The position numbers were made by a program, and so were the translations under genes. A stretch of 64,000 nucleotides of DNA from an uncultured Intestinimonas sp. (GTDB lineage Bacteria > Bacillota > Clostridia > Oscillospirales > Oscillospiraceae): assembly GCF_944387725.1 (NCBI RefSeq), contig NZ_CALXGA010000001.1, positions 20,784 to 84,783 of the forward strand, read 5' to 3'. Every line of letters starts with the position of its first letter. Positions within the stretch are counted from its first letter, which is position 1. This document shows, piece by piece, positions 18,026 to 25,940 of this stretch. The notes under the pieces were generated by a model that was not told the origin of the DNA, made no database searches, and saw nothing but the letters and a program-made list of their open reading frames with translations.

Positions 18026-18844
18026 TTATCTTATATGCCCCTTTCTTCGAGCATAATCTCCAATTATAAAAGCAACTGCTATAATCAACAAAATAAATAT
18101 AGATAATATATCCCAAATATCAATTACCGCCTCGCCAATCATTTTTGATAATATACTATTTATCAAAAGTGTAAATGGAATAGCAAACAAGAATGTGATT
18201 CCTGTTGCCAAAAACTTTCGTTCTTTAAGTCGATAATATAAAGCATAAATTATCCAAAGAAATGCAAGTGAGATAATCGACATAATCGCACCTATGCTGA
18301 ACACCTCATTCACTTTTATCAAAATACTTAATATGTACATAAATGGTACTATAATTATAGTAATAGCAATCATCGCCACCAGCACTCCCCTTTTTCCCAA
18401 CAATATAACCGGAAACGATGCGATCCATGTAACCAATATAGAACTAAGCACAATTAATGACCATGTCAATGTTCCCGAAATGGCAATATCACATATGCAA
18501 CATACCATAATGCCAATTATCATAGTGATTGTGTATATTGTTGATATTATTGCATTCTTGTTCATGTTGTTCTCATCTTTTCTTTTTAATTCAATGAGAT
18601 TTTCATTGACCTTCTCTTCGTAATTATTCATTTCTATCCTCTCCCCACTCAACAATTCGTTAACCGTAACACCTAAAATATTGCAAAGTTCCAACATGAT
18701 AGATGAATCAGGCATACATTTTCCTGTCTCCCATTTGGAAACAGCTCTGTCAGTAATATTTAACTTTTCTGCTAATTGCGCTTGTGTCAAACCTTTTTCT
18801 TTTCTACAACCAGCAATAAACTTTCCTGTATCAATTTGATTCAT
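18026..18844 (-). CDS. XRE-family regulator with C-terminal membrane domain
   Basis: 272 residues. The N-terminal Cro/C1 helix-turn-helix (about residues 8-65) reads GLTQAQLAEKLNITDRAVSKWETGKCMPD. A charged linker (about 70-95) is followed by five to six hydrophobic segments, so this is a membrane-tethered DNA-binding protein. The gene is strikingly A+T-rich compared with its neighbours and rich in Ile, Lys and Asn codons, indicating recent acquisition. AAAGGAGG stands 10 nt before the ATG. Target and signal are unknown; it may regulate genes of the lost mobile element or itself. Confidence 0.85.
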   Translation of the reverse strand: MNQIDTGKFIAGCRKEKGLTQAQLAEKLNITDRAVSKWETGKCMPDSSIMLELCNILGVTVNELLSGERIEMNNYEEKVNENLIELKRKDENNMNKNAIISTIYTITMIIGIMVCCICDIAISGTLTWSLIVLSSILVTWIASFPVILLGKRGVLVAMIAITIIIVPFMYILSILIKVNEVFSIGAIMSIISLAFLWIIYALYYRLKERKFLATGITFLFAIPFTLLINSILSKMIGEAVIDIWDILSIFILLIIAVAFIIGDYARRKGHIR

Positions 18845-19045
18845 GAAAATATGCCTCCTTTCATGATTTACTCTACAATTTCTATCAATTTTTGTACACG
18901 AACCGTAAGTAGAATTATCAAACTCAACCTTCAGTTGGGAGAGGCATTGTGTTTGACAAATCCCGATTTATTGCTCAATTTCATATTCAAATTATACCAT
19001 AAAACTTGTGAACATTTCTACCGCAACTTTGGACTATATGAGAAA
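18845..19045. other. AT-rich gap, no gene seen
   Basis: Upstream region of the XRE gene. It is A+T-rich and presumably holds that gene's promoter, but no clear -35/-10 pair was picked out and no other feature is visible. Confidence 0.4.
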
Positions 19046-19072
19046 AGTCCGAACAGTTTTCTGCCCGGACTT
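19046..19072 (-). terminator. Terminator of the tnpV remnant
   Basis: Leftward reading: AAGTCCG and CGGACTT arms around a 14-nt loop, then TTCTC. It lies immediately after the tnpV stop codon. Confidence 0.5.
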
Positions 19073-19078
19073 CCTCGC

Positions 19079-19284
19079 TCAATCGTAAATCAATTCCGCT
19101 TTCACAATCTCCTCTGCCTGTGCCTTGCAAGCGTTCATCTGCCGCACCCACTCCATCTGATTTTCGGCTTTCAGCTGTTCGGTCACGCCGTTTCGCTTCG
19201 CCAGCTCCGGCACGATCAGCTCCATGCGGTTTCGTGCCGCTTCGTCAATCTTAGCGCAATACTGTCTTACGTACACCCAGCAAT
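19079..19284 (-). pseudogene. tnpV C-terminal remnant (transposon-encoded protein)
   Basis: Only the last ~65 codons of a TnpV-type protein remain in frame: IDEAARNRMELIVPELAKRN, GVTEQLKAENQMEWVRQMN and the ending EEIVKAELIYD. TnpV is a small protein of unknown role carried by Firmicutes conjugative and mobilisable elements. The front half is missing; the frame runs straight into the 3' end of the metal-transporter permease gene, marking the right junction of the acquired low-GC patch (about 17.7-19.28 kb). Confidence 0.75.
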
Positions 19285-20145
19285 TCACAGTCTCTTTTTG
19301 CGGAAGCAGAAGGTAACGGCGAAGAGAACCGCCAGGTACAGCGTGATGGAGGCCCCCGCCGAGGGGCCGATGTAGTAGGACGTCATCAGCCCTGCCACCC
19401 CCGCCGCCAGGGCGGAGAGGAGGGAGATGAGGTGATACTGCCGCATGTTCCGGGCCACGTTCCGGGCGGCGGCCCCCGGCAGCACCAGCAGGGAGTTGAT
19501 GACCAGCAGGCCCACCCAGGTCATGGCCACCGTCACCACCACCGCCACGGCGGCGGAGAAGAGTGCCTCCTGCCAGAAGACCCGGACCCCCCGGCTGTCG
19601 GCCAGGGCCGGGTGGACCGAGGCGAGCATGAGCTGGTTGAAGGAGCGCAGCCACAGCAGGACCACCAGCACCAGGATGACAGCCAGCAGGCCGATCCGGG
19701 ACGGCTCCACGCTGAGGATGTCCCCGATGAGCAGGGCGTTGAATCGGGTGAAGCTGCCCCCGCCGAAGGTGGCCAGGAAGATGCCCAGAGCCACGGCGGT
19801 GGAGGAGAAGACCCCGATGACGGTATCGCTGGCCAGGCTGGTCCGCCGCCGCACGAAGGTGAAGAGCAGGGCGAAGACCACCGCGAAGACTGCGGCGAAC
19901 CACAGGGGGTCTGCCTGGGAAAGGAGGGGGACCGCCGTCCCCGCCAGGGTGCCCACCGCCATACCGGTAAAGGCCGAGTGGCCCAGGGCGTCGGAGAAGA
20001 AGGACATCCTGCTCTCCACCACCATGGTGGAGAGCAGGCCGAAGAGGGGGGAGATCACCAGCACCGCCAGCAAGGCCCAGCGCATAAATTCATAGGAGGC
20101 CCAGTCAAAGGGGAGAGCCCCCACCAGCTGGTTCCAGAGGGCCAT
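19285..20145 (-). CDS. Metal (Zn/Mn-type) ABC transporter permease
   Basis: 286 residues with about eight membrane helices. The N-terminal region ISPLFGLLSTMVVESRMSFFSDALGHSAFTGMAVG is the signature of the ZnuB/MntB (ABC-3) family. The stop lies directly at the junction with the acquired tnpV remnant, and the last residues (FCFRKKRL) may come from the junction, although the protein has near-normal length. The ATG overlaps the last base of the ATPase gene stop. It imports Zn2+ or Mn2+ with the two upstream genes. Confidence 0.9.
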   Translation of the reverse strand: MALWNQLVGALPFDWASYEFMRWALLAVLVISPLFGLLSTMVVESRMSFFSDALGHSAFTGMAVGTLAGTAVPLLSQADPLWFAAVFAVVFALLFTFVRRRTSLASDTVIGVFSSTAVALGIFLATFGGGSFTRFNALLIGDILSVEPSRIGLLAVILVLVVLLWLRSFNQLMLASVHPALADSRGVRVFWQEALFSAAVAVVVTVAMTWVGLLVINSLLVLPGAAARNVARNMRQYHLISLLSALAAGVAGLMTSYYIGPSAGASITLYLAVLFAVTFCFRKKRL

Positions 20146-20939
20146 CAGCGCTGCCCCCTTCCCAGGGTCAGGTGGAAGACCTGCTGAAATTCCGGGGAGG
20201 CCAGGACCTCAGAAGGCTTCCCCGCCTTGAGCACGGCGCCCTGGAGGAGGATGACCTTGTCGGCATACGCCTCCAGGGTAGCGAAGTCGTGGGTGGACAG
20301 GAGGATGGAGAGATCGTACTGGGTGCGGACCTCATCCAGCATGTCCAGAAGCTGCTTCTCTCCCTCGATGTCCACCCCGGAGAGGGGTTCATCCAGGATG
20401 AGGATGTGGGGGACGGGCTCAAGGGCCATGGCCAGCAGCACTCGCTGGAGCTCCCCGCCGGAGAGGGCCCCCACCCTCTTGTCCAGCAGTCCCTCCCCGT
20501 GGACCCGGCGCAGGCAGGCGGCCACCCGCTCCCGGAGCCGCTGGGGAATGGGGAGGAAAACCGGCCAGCTTGAGATGGCCCCGGCGAAGAGGTCCAGCAC
20601 GCTCACCGGGTCCCCCCGGTCAAAGGAGGGGGACTGGGGCACATAGCCGATGAGGGGCCGGGTGTGCCCGCCCCCCGCCGGCTGGAAGTCGATGGTCCCT
20701 GTGTGGGGAATCTGGCCCAGGACAGTCTTGAACAGGGTGGACTTCCCCGCCCCGTTGGGGCCAATGAGGGCGGTGATCTCCCCGCAGTGGAGGTGGAAGT
20801 CCACATCGTGGAGGATGACCTGGTCCCCAGCGGTGACCCCCAGGCCCTCCGCCCGCAGGCAGCAGGCCCTGGAACAGCCGGCCCCGGCGGGGAGATCATC
20901 GTGCTTGTGTACGCTCATGGCTGTGTGCGCTCCCCCCAT
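20145..20939 (-). CDS. Metal ABC transporter ATP-binding protein
   Basis: 264 residues. Walker A ALIGPNGAGKSTLF, signature LSGGELQRVLLAMAL, Walker B HILILDEPLSGVD and the switch histidine in LLSTHD are all intact. It follows the ZnuC/MntA ATPase pattern. The annotated ATG overlaps the end of the lipoprotein gene; ATG at 20918 (MSVHKHDD) is an alternative with GGGGGAG upstream. His-rich and Cys-containing N-terminal residues before the ATPase fold (about 1-30) are extra compared with typical members. Confidence 0.92.
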   Translation of the reverse strand: MGGAHTAMSVHKHDDLPAGAGCSRACCLRAEGLGVTAGDQVILHDVDFHLHCGEITALIGPNGAGKSTLFKTVLGQIPHTGTIDFQPAGGGHTRPLIGYVPQSPSFDRGDPVSVLDLFAGAISSWPVFLPIPQRLRERVAACLRRVHGEGLLDKRVGALSGGELQRVLLAMALEPVPHILILDEPLSGVDIEGEKQLLDMLDEVRTQYDLSILLSTHDFATLEAYADKVILLQGAVLKAGKPSEVLASPEFQQVFHLTLGRGQR

Positions 20940-21885
20940 TCATCTGGACCTGGCCCTCCCCCAGGGCGTTGGCGATGGTCTCCACGTTTCCCTCCAGGGC
21001 GGTGAGGTAGGGGTCCAGGCCCTGGCCGTCCCCGCTCATGATGAGGTCCAACTGGCAGACCTGACAGCCGGTTTCCCGGGAAATGGCCTGGGCGGTGGCG
21101 TCGGAGCCGTTTTTCTCGGTGAAGATGGCGGGGATGTCAAAATCCCGGACCAGCCCCACAATCTCCTTGATTTCGGCGGCGCTGGCCTCGCTTCCCTCCT
21201 CCTCCTCAATGGCCTTCAGCAGGTCCAGGCCGAAAGCTTCGGCGAAATACTGAAAGCCGTCGTGGAAGGTGATAAGCTCCCGTTGGGGGAGCGGGAGGCC
21301 GGGCTGGCCGGAGGCGGTAATCTCCCGCAGCGTCGTCCCGGCGTTGGCGAGCCGGGCAGCGGCGTCGGAGGCGTTGCCCGCATACCGCTCCGCCCGGTCC
21401 GGGTCCGCCTGAGTCAGGCCCGCCCGGATGTTCTCCACCATCTGGGCCGCCCGGGCGGGCTCCATCCAGATGTGGGGGTCGTATTCCGTGTCGTGGTCGT
21501 GGCCCTCGTGGCCCAGGGCGGGCAGGAGCTCCACCCCCTCCGAGCAGTCGATGACCGGGGCGTCGGAGGCGGCCAGGGCGTCCGAGAGAAAATCCTCCAG
21601 TCCCACGCCGTTGAGGACCACCACATCGGCGGCCTCCACGGCCTTCATGTCGTTTACCGTCAGGGTGTAGTCGTGGAGGCAGGAGATCTCCTGCTGAATG
21701 AGCCGGGAGACCTCCACCCCCTCCACCCCCTCGGTGACGGCGGTGGTGAAGAGATAGACGGGATAGGTTGTGGCCAGGATGTGGAGGGTGTCGTCCTCCG
21801 GGGCCGGGGAAGCGCTCTGTCCGCCCCCGCAGGCGGAGAGGGTCAGCAGGGCGGAGAGCGTCAGGGAAAGCATGATCTTTTTCAC
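20896..21885 (-). CDS. Metal ABC transporter substrate-binding lipoprotein
   Basis: 329 residues. It starts with GTG after a GAGGTG site and has a lipoprotein signal with lipobox LSAC at Cys19. The family (ZnuA/PsaA cluster A-I) is recognised from LATTYPVYLFTTAV, the metal ligands HDYTLTVND, the short acidic-His loop GHEGHDHDTEYDPHIWMEP, ITFHDGFQYFAEAFG and FTEKNGSD. Together with the following ATPase and permease it forms a three-gene importer operon, metal specificity unproven (the His loop favours zinc). Gene ends overlap by 44 bp with the ATPase as annotated. Confidence 0.92.
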   Translation of the reverse strand: MKKIMLSLTLSALLTLSACGGGQSASPAPEDDTLHILATTYPVYLFTTAVTEGVEGVEVSRLIQQEISCLHDYTLTVNDMKAVEAADVVVLNGVGLEDFLSDALAASDAPVIDCSEGVELLPALGHEGHDHDTEYDPHIWMEPARAAQMVENIRAGLTQADPDRAERYAGNASDAAARLANAGTTLREITASGQPGLPLPQRELITFHDGFQYFAEAFGLDLLKAIEEEEGSEASAAEIKEIVGLVRDFDIPAIFTEKNGSDATAQAISRETGCQVCQLDLIMSGDGQGLDPYLTALEGNVETIANALGEGQVQMNGGSAHSHERTQAR

Positions 21886-21926
21886 GAAAGCACCTCAAAA
21901 AAGGGGTTGAAGGGGGTCGCGCCCCT

Positions 21927-21955
21927 ATTATACCCCATCCCCGGGCATTTGTAAA
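21927..21955 (-). promoter_or_regulatory. Promoter of the metal importer operon
   Basis: Leftward: TTTACA (21955-21950), 17-bp spacer, TATAAT (21932-21927), 42 bp before the GTG. No clear Zur/MntR palindrome was identified. Confidence 0.65.
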
Positions 21956-21995
21956 ATAAAAACGTCCGCCGGGACGGGAAACCGCCCCGGCGGAC
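21954..21995 (-). terminator. Terminator after the aconitase-family gene
   Basis: Leftward reading: GTCCGCCGGG and CCCGGCGGAC arms with a 12-nt loop, then CGTTTTTATTTT. The T tract runs into the -35 box of the next operon, so the two units are packed with no spare sequence. Confidence 0.85.
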
Positions 21996-22001
21996 CGCAG
22001 G

Positions 22002-24212
22002 TTATTTCGCGTAGTAGTTGATCAAACAGCCCGCCAGGATAATGTCCCGCTCCTCTCGGGTAAGCCCGGGGAGTTTCAGGGTAATGGGGGTCTCGGCGCC
22101 GTTCTGGATGAGGGTGCCGGTGAGCTCCTCTCCGTCCCCCTCCAACAGGGCCCGAATGCCGGGGAGATAGAGCCGGTCCCCGGGCCGGATGTTTTTCTCG
22201 GCCAAACCGTTGCAGACAAAGGGCAGCATCCCCCAGTTCACCACGTTGGAGCGGTAGCGCTTGGTGGCGTACTCCTGGGCCAGGTTGGCGCAGCCCCCCA
22301 GCACCCGCTGGCAAGAGGCCGCCTGCTCCCGGGCAGAGCCATCGCCGGGCTTCAGGGCCATCACCAGAGAGCCCAGGCCGGTGGTCTTGGGGTCGTGGCC
22401 CAGGAGGGCCTCGGTGGGCTCCCCCGCCCGGCGGCGGCGCTCCTCCGCCAGAACCTCCTTGGCCCGGGGCACATACTGGGGGTCCTTCCGGCTCAGGGCA
22501 AACTCGCTCAGACGCAGGGGGTTGGAGCGGTAGGAGGAGGTCTCCCCGGAGGGGATGAGCTCATCGGTGGTGGTCACCGGGTCATAGATGGCGGCGCAGA
22601 CGGTGAGCAGCAGATTCTCCGGCAGGGCCACCTGCTCCGGCCAGTCGGCGATGTTGGGGCCGAAGACCAGCTCGGCGCTGGGGTCGGGCTTCCCCACCCC
22701 GTAGTAAACCCTGGCCCGGTAGGCGGAGTCATCGTAATCCCAGCTCTCGCCGGGCCGGTCGGCGGGGCAGTCGGGCAGCTCGTCGGCCCCGGTGAGGATG
22801 CCGCCGTGGAGGGCGGTGGCGGCGATGGAACGGCTGTCCATCAGAGCCACATAGGAGATCTGGCCCTCGCCGGGCTTGGAGCCCTCCCGGTTGGGGAAGT
22901 TCCGGGTGGAGTGGCGGATGGAGAAGGCTCCGTTGGCGGGCACATCCCCCGCCCCGAAGCAGGGCCCGCAGAAGCAGGAGCGGATGGAGGCCCCGTCGGC
23001 CATCAGGGAGGCGAGGTAGCCCTTCTTGGTGAGCTCCAGGTTGATGGGCATGGAGCCGGGGTAGCAGGAGAGCCAGAACTCCCCGGAGCCGATGGGGTGC
23101 CGCCCCAGAATCTCGGCCGCCCGGACCAGGTTCTGGTAGGTGCCGCCGGAGCACCCGGCGATGACCCCTTGGTCCACCTGGAACTGGCCGTTCACAATCT
23201 TCTCGGTCAGGGAGGGGGCGTTTTTGACGCCCAGCTGCTCGGCGGCGTCCACGTCCACCTGGTGGAGCAGGTCGGCCAGGTTGGCCTTGAACTCCCGGAT
23301 GGAATAGGCGTTGGAGGGGTGGAAGGGCAGGGCGATCATGGGTTCCACGGTGGAGAGGTCCACCTGGATGAGGGCGTCGTAGTAGGCCCCCTCCCCGGGA
23401 GCCTGGGCCCGGAACTGGTCCCCCCGGCCCAGGCGCTCCAGGTGGTCCTTGGTGATCCCGTCGGTGGACCACACCGAGGACAGGCAGGCCGTCTCGGTGG
23501 TCATGACGTCGATACCGGAGCGGTAGTCCATGGAGAGGCTGGCCACGCCGGGGCCGAAGAACTCCATGACGGCGTTTTTCACGATGCCCGCTTTAAAGGT
23601 TGCCCCGATGAGGGCCAGGGCCACGTCCTGGGGGCCGGTGCCGGGCCGAGGGGCCCCGGTGAGGTAGATGGCCGCCACCTTGGGATAGGCGATGTCGTAG
23701 GTCTTCTGGAGGAGCTGCCGGGCCAGCTCAGGCCCGCCCTCTCCGATGGCCATGGTGCCGTAGGCGCCGTAGCGGGTGTGGGAGTCGGAGCCCAGGATCA
23801 TCCGCCCAGGGGCGGCGTACCGCTCCCGCATGTAGGAGTGGATGACAGCCTGGTGTGCGGGGACAAACTCTCCGCCGTACTTCCGGGCGGCCGAGAGGCC
23901 GAAGACGTGGTCGTCCTCGTTGATGGTGCCGCCCACGGCGCACAGGGAGTTGTGGCAGTTGGTGAGCACATAGGGCAGGGGGAAGGCCCGCATCCCGGAG
24001 GCCCGGGCGGTCTGGATGATCCCCACATAGGTGATGTCGTGGGAGGCCATGGCGTCGAATTTCAGGGCCAGCCGCTCGGGGCTGCTGGAGGTATTGTGGG
24101 CCTCCAGAATGGTCCGGGCCATGGTGCCGGTCCGCTCCGCTGCGGGGCGGGGGGCTGTGGGGACAAAGGCCCCGCCCTGGTAGAGGACAGGGGTGTTGGT
24201 GATCTGAATCAT
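22002..24212 (-). CDS. Aconitase-family hydratase (YbhJ-like)
   Basis: 736 residues. Iron-sulfur ligands typical of the superfamily appear as TNCHNSLC near residue 88 and as the pair CFCGPCFGAGD near residue 425. GSDSHTRYGAYGTMAIGEGG, IAGCSGGTYQNLVRAAEIL and FSIRHSTRNFPNREGSK also fit aconitase/homoaconitase chemistry. A C-terminal swivel-like domain follows (VLGGCANLAQEYATKRYRSNVVNWGMLPF). Domain order and length match YbhJ-type 'hydratase' proteins rather than AcnA/AcnB, so the substrate is uncertain. Start at ATG 24212 is supported by GGAGG at 8 nt. Monocistronic with its own terminator. Confidence 0.85.
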   Translation of the reverse strand: MIQITNTPVLYQGGAFVPTAPRPAAERTGTMARTILEAHNTSSSPERLALKFDAMASHDITYVGIIQTARASGMRAFPLPYVLTNCHNSLCAVGGTINEDDHVFGLSAARKYGGEFVPAHQAVIHSYMRERYAAPGRMILGSDSHTRYGAYGTMAIGEGGPELARQLLQKTYDIAYPKVAAIYLTGAPRPGTGPQDVALALIGATFKAGIVKNAVMEFFGPGVASLSMDYRSGIDVMTTETACLSSVWSTDGITKDHLERLGRGDQFRAQAPGEGAYYDALIQVDLSTVEPMIALPFHPSNAYSIREFKANLADLLHQVDVDAAEQLGVKNAPSLTEKIVNGQFQVDQGVIAGCSGGTYQNLVRAAEILGRHPIGSGEFWLSCYPGSMPINLELTKKGYLASLMADGASIRSCFCGPCFGAGDVPANGAFSIRHSTRNFPNREGSKPGEGQISYVALMDSRSIAATALHGGILTGADELPDCPADRPGESWDYDDSAYRARVYYGVGKPDPSAELVFGPNIADWPEQVALPENLLLTVCAAIYDPVTTTDELIPSGETSSYRSNPLRLSEFALSRKDPQYVPRAKEVLAEERRRRAGEPTEALLGHDPKTTGLGSLVMALKPGDGSAREQAASCQRVLGGCANLAQEYATKRYRSNVVNWGMLPFVCNGLAEKNIRPGDRLYLPGIRALLEGDGEELTGTLIQNGAETPITLKLPGLTREERDIILAGCLINYYAK

Positions 24213-24331
24213 ATGAAAATCCTCCAATCGGTGGTGCAGTTCTGTGTGTCGTCCGCCACATTATAGCATAAAGAGGAGCGCGAGACAAGCCTGCGGAGGA
24301 AGTTCCGCCCTCCCCCTTCCAGCCATCAGAA

Positions 24332-24373
24332 AACCGCTCCCGCCGGCCGTGAACAGGGCCGATGGGAGCGGTT
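24332..24373 (-). terminator. Terminator of the hemolysin-III gene
   Basis: Leftward: AACCGCTCCC / GGGAGCGGTT arms followed by TTTCTG, 10 bp past the stop at 24384. The loop is long (22 nt). Confidence 0.65.
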
Positions 24374-24383
24374 GATCGGGCAG

Positions 24384-25112
24384 TCAGGAAATGGCCACCA
24401 CCCGGTACATCAGGAAGAAATGGGCCACGCTGCCCAGGAGGATGAAGACGTGGAAAATCTCGTGGCAGCCGAAGCGGGGATTGTTCCGTCCCGGCCACTT
24501 GACGGCGTAGAGCACGCCCCCCACCGTGTAGAGCACGCCCCCCAGTACCAGCCAAAGCATCCCTTCCACCGGCATGTTCCGCAACAGGCCGGGGAGCAGG
24601 AAGAGGGCCATCCAGCCCATCAGGAGGTAAATGGCGGAGGTCAGCCACCGGGGGGCGCTGATCCAAGCCACCGCCAGGGCCGTCCCGGCCAGCGCCACGG
24701 TCCACACCGCCGCCAGCATGGGGATGCCCCCGTCCTGGACAAGCATCAGGGCGCAGATGGGGGTGTAGCTCCCGGCGATGAGAAAATAGATGGAGATATG
24801 GTCGTATTTCCGCAGGGCAATGCGGCCCTTCACCCCCGTGCGGAGGCAGTGGTAGAGGGTGCTGGCGGTATAGAGGCCGATCATGCTCAGCCCGTAGAGG
24901 AGGAAAGCCCCAAAGGCGGCGCCCCCCTGGTTCAGCGCCGCCACCCGCCAGAGGAGGAGCACCGTACCCAACACCCCCAGGGCCGCCCCCATCCCGTGGG
25001 TGATGGCGGACCAGGGCCGCAGGCCGTCGTAGGGGTCCCGCGCCTTCTCCCCGCAGGGCCGGACCTTCGGGCGGGCAAAGGCATAGGGATTATATTCCAT
25101 GCGTTCATTCAT
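24384..25112 (-). CDS. Hemolysin III / PAQR-family membrane protein
   Basis: 242 residues, seven predicted membrane helices. Family motifs: PWSAITHGMGAALGVLG at the first helix, YTASTLYHCLRTGVKGRIALRKYDHISIYFLIAGSYTPIC (with the characteristic S-x3-H and D-H residues), and FGCHEIFHVFILLGSVAHFF near the end. These Ser/His/Asp residues form the metal site of PAQR proteins, likely hydrolases acting on lipids. ATG at 25112 is taken because the family starts here; further upstream codons are in A+T-rich promoter sequence. Confidence 0.88.
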   Translation of the reverse strand: MNERMEYNPYAFARPKVRPCGEKARDPYDGLRPWSAITHGMGAALGVLGTVLLLWRVAALNQGGAAFGAFLLYGLSMIGLYTASTLYHCLRTGVKGRIALRKYDHISIYFLIAGSYTPICALMLVQDGGIPMLAAVWTVALAGTALAVAWISAPRWLTSAIYLLMGWMALFLLPGLLRNMPVEGMLWLVLGGVLYTVGGVLYAVKWPGRNNPRFGCHEIFHVFILLGSVAHFFLMYRVVAIS

Positions 25113-25189
25113 GTGGATCACCTGTCTATAGTGTAGCACCGCACACGGCAATATGTCAAGATAGAAATAAGGAGATATAATAAACAAAA

Positions 25190-25774
25190 TTATATTCCAA
25201 TAATTCCCGATTTTTTATCTCCACGGACCGCTCGAGCCTGCCGTCGGGGCCGGCGGGCATACCACAGCAGGGCGTCGGTGCTGCCGGTGCGGTGAAGGAC
25301 CACCGCCGTCCACAGGGCGTCCGCCCCCAGCAGCAGGGCCGCCGGCAGGGTCAACCAGGCCGGGATGGCCGCCGCCAGGGCGGCGGCCAGAGGATGGAGG
25401 CCATAGACGGTCAGCAGCCCCAGGCCGCACCAGCACAGGGAGAAGGGGAGGCAGACCCGTCCGCCCAGGTTCCAGGGCAGCCCGGAGTAGTCCCAGAAGG
25501 AGACCCGGAGGAGTTTTTCGTAGAAGAGGCTCATGGCGTACTCCGCCCCGGTGGCGGCGGCGGCGGACCAGAGGGCCAGAAGCACCGGCCGTCCCGCCAG
25601 CAGCGGCGCGAGGGCCAGGATCAGCAGGGCTCCCAGCCCGTAGACCGGACACAAGGGCAGGAAGTAGAAGCACTTCCGGTCCCGCTTGTCCAGCCGGGCG
25701 GCCCGGGCGTAGGCCACCTCCAGCAGAAAGCCCAAAAAGCTGTAGAACACGGCATACCAGAACCATTCCCTCAT
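25190..25774 (-). CDS. Putative ABC-transporter-like CmpB-type membrane protein
   Basis: 194 residues. WFWYAVFYSFLGFLLEVAY at the N-terminus, FYFLPLCPVYGLGALLIL, GAEYAMSLFYEKLLRVSFWDYSGLPWNLGGRVCLPFSLCW and about five membrane segments match the family annotated as 'putative ABC transporter permease' (CmpB type, PF06541). No ATPase partner is adjacent and the real function is unknown. GGGGGAG lies 9 nt before the ATG. It precedes the hemolysin-III gene by 77 bp and could share its transcript. Confidence 0.82.
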   Translation of the reverse strand: MREWFWYAVFYSFLGFLLEVAYARAARLDKRDRKCFYFLPLCPVYGLGALLILALAPLLAGRPVLLALWSAAAATGAEYAMSLFYEKLLRVSFWDYSGLPWNLGGRVCLPFSLCWCGLGLLTVYGLHPLAAALAAAIPAWLTLPAALLLGADALWTAVVLHRTGSTDALLWYARRPRRQARAVRGDKKSGIIGI

Positions 25775-25883
25775 GGCGGTTTTCTCCCCCCGATTGGCTT
25801 CTGTGCCTTATCATGGGCAGAGAAAAGCCAAAGCATTCGGACATTTTCTGGAAAAACGCCGGGAAAAAGGGGGAACTCCACCC

Positions 25884-25912
25884 TTGTGGAATCCCCTGGG
25901 ATGTGATAAAAT
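25884..25912 (+). promoter_or_regulatory. Promoter of pyrB
   Basis: TTGTGG (25884-25889), 17-bp spacer, TAAAAT (25907-25912). It sits 29 bp before the chosen ATG and overlaps an alternative ATG at 25911, which argues against that start. No attenuator or PyrR-binding structure is evident. Confidence 0.5.
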
Positions 25913-25940
25913 GGAGAAAATTCTGAAGGGGAGCCAGCAT

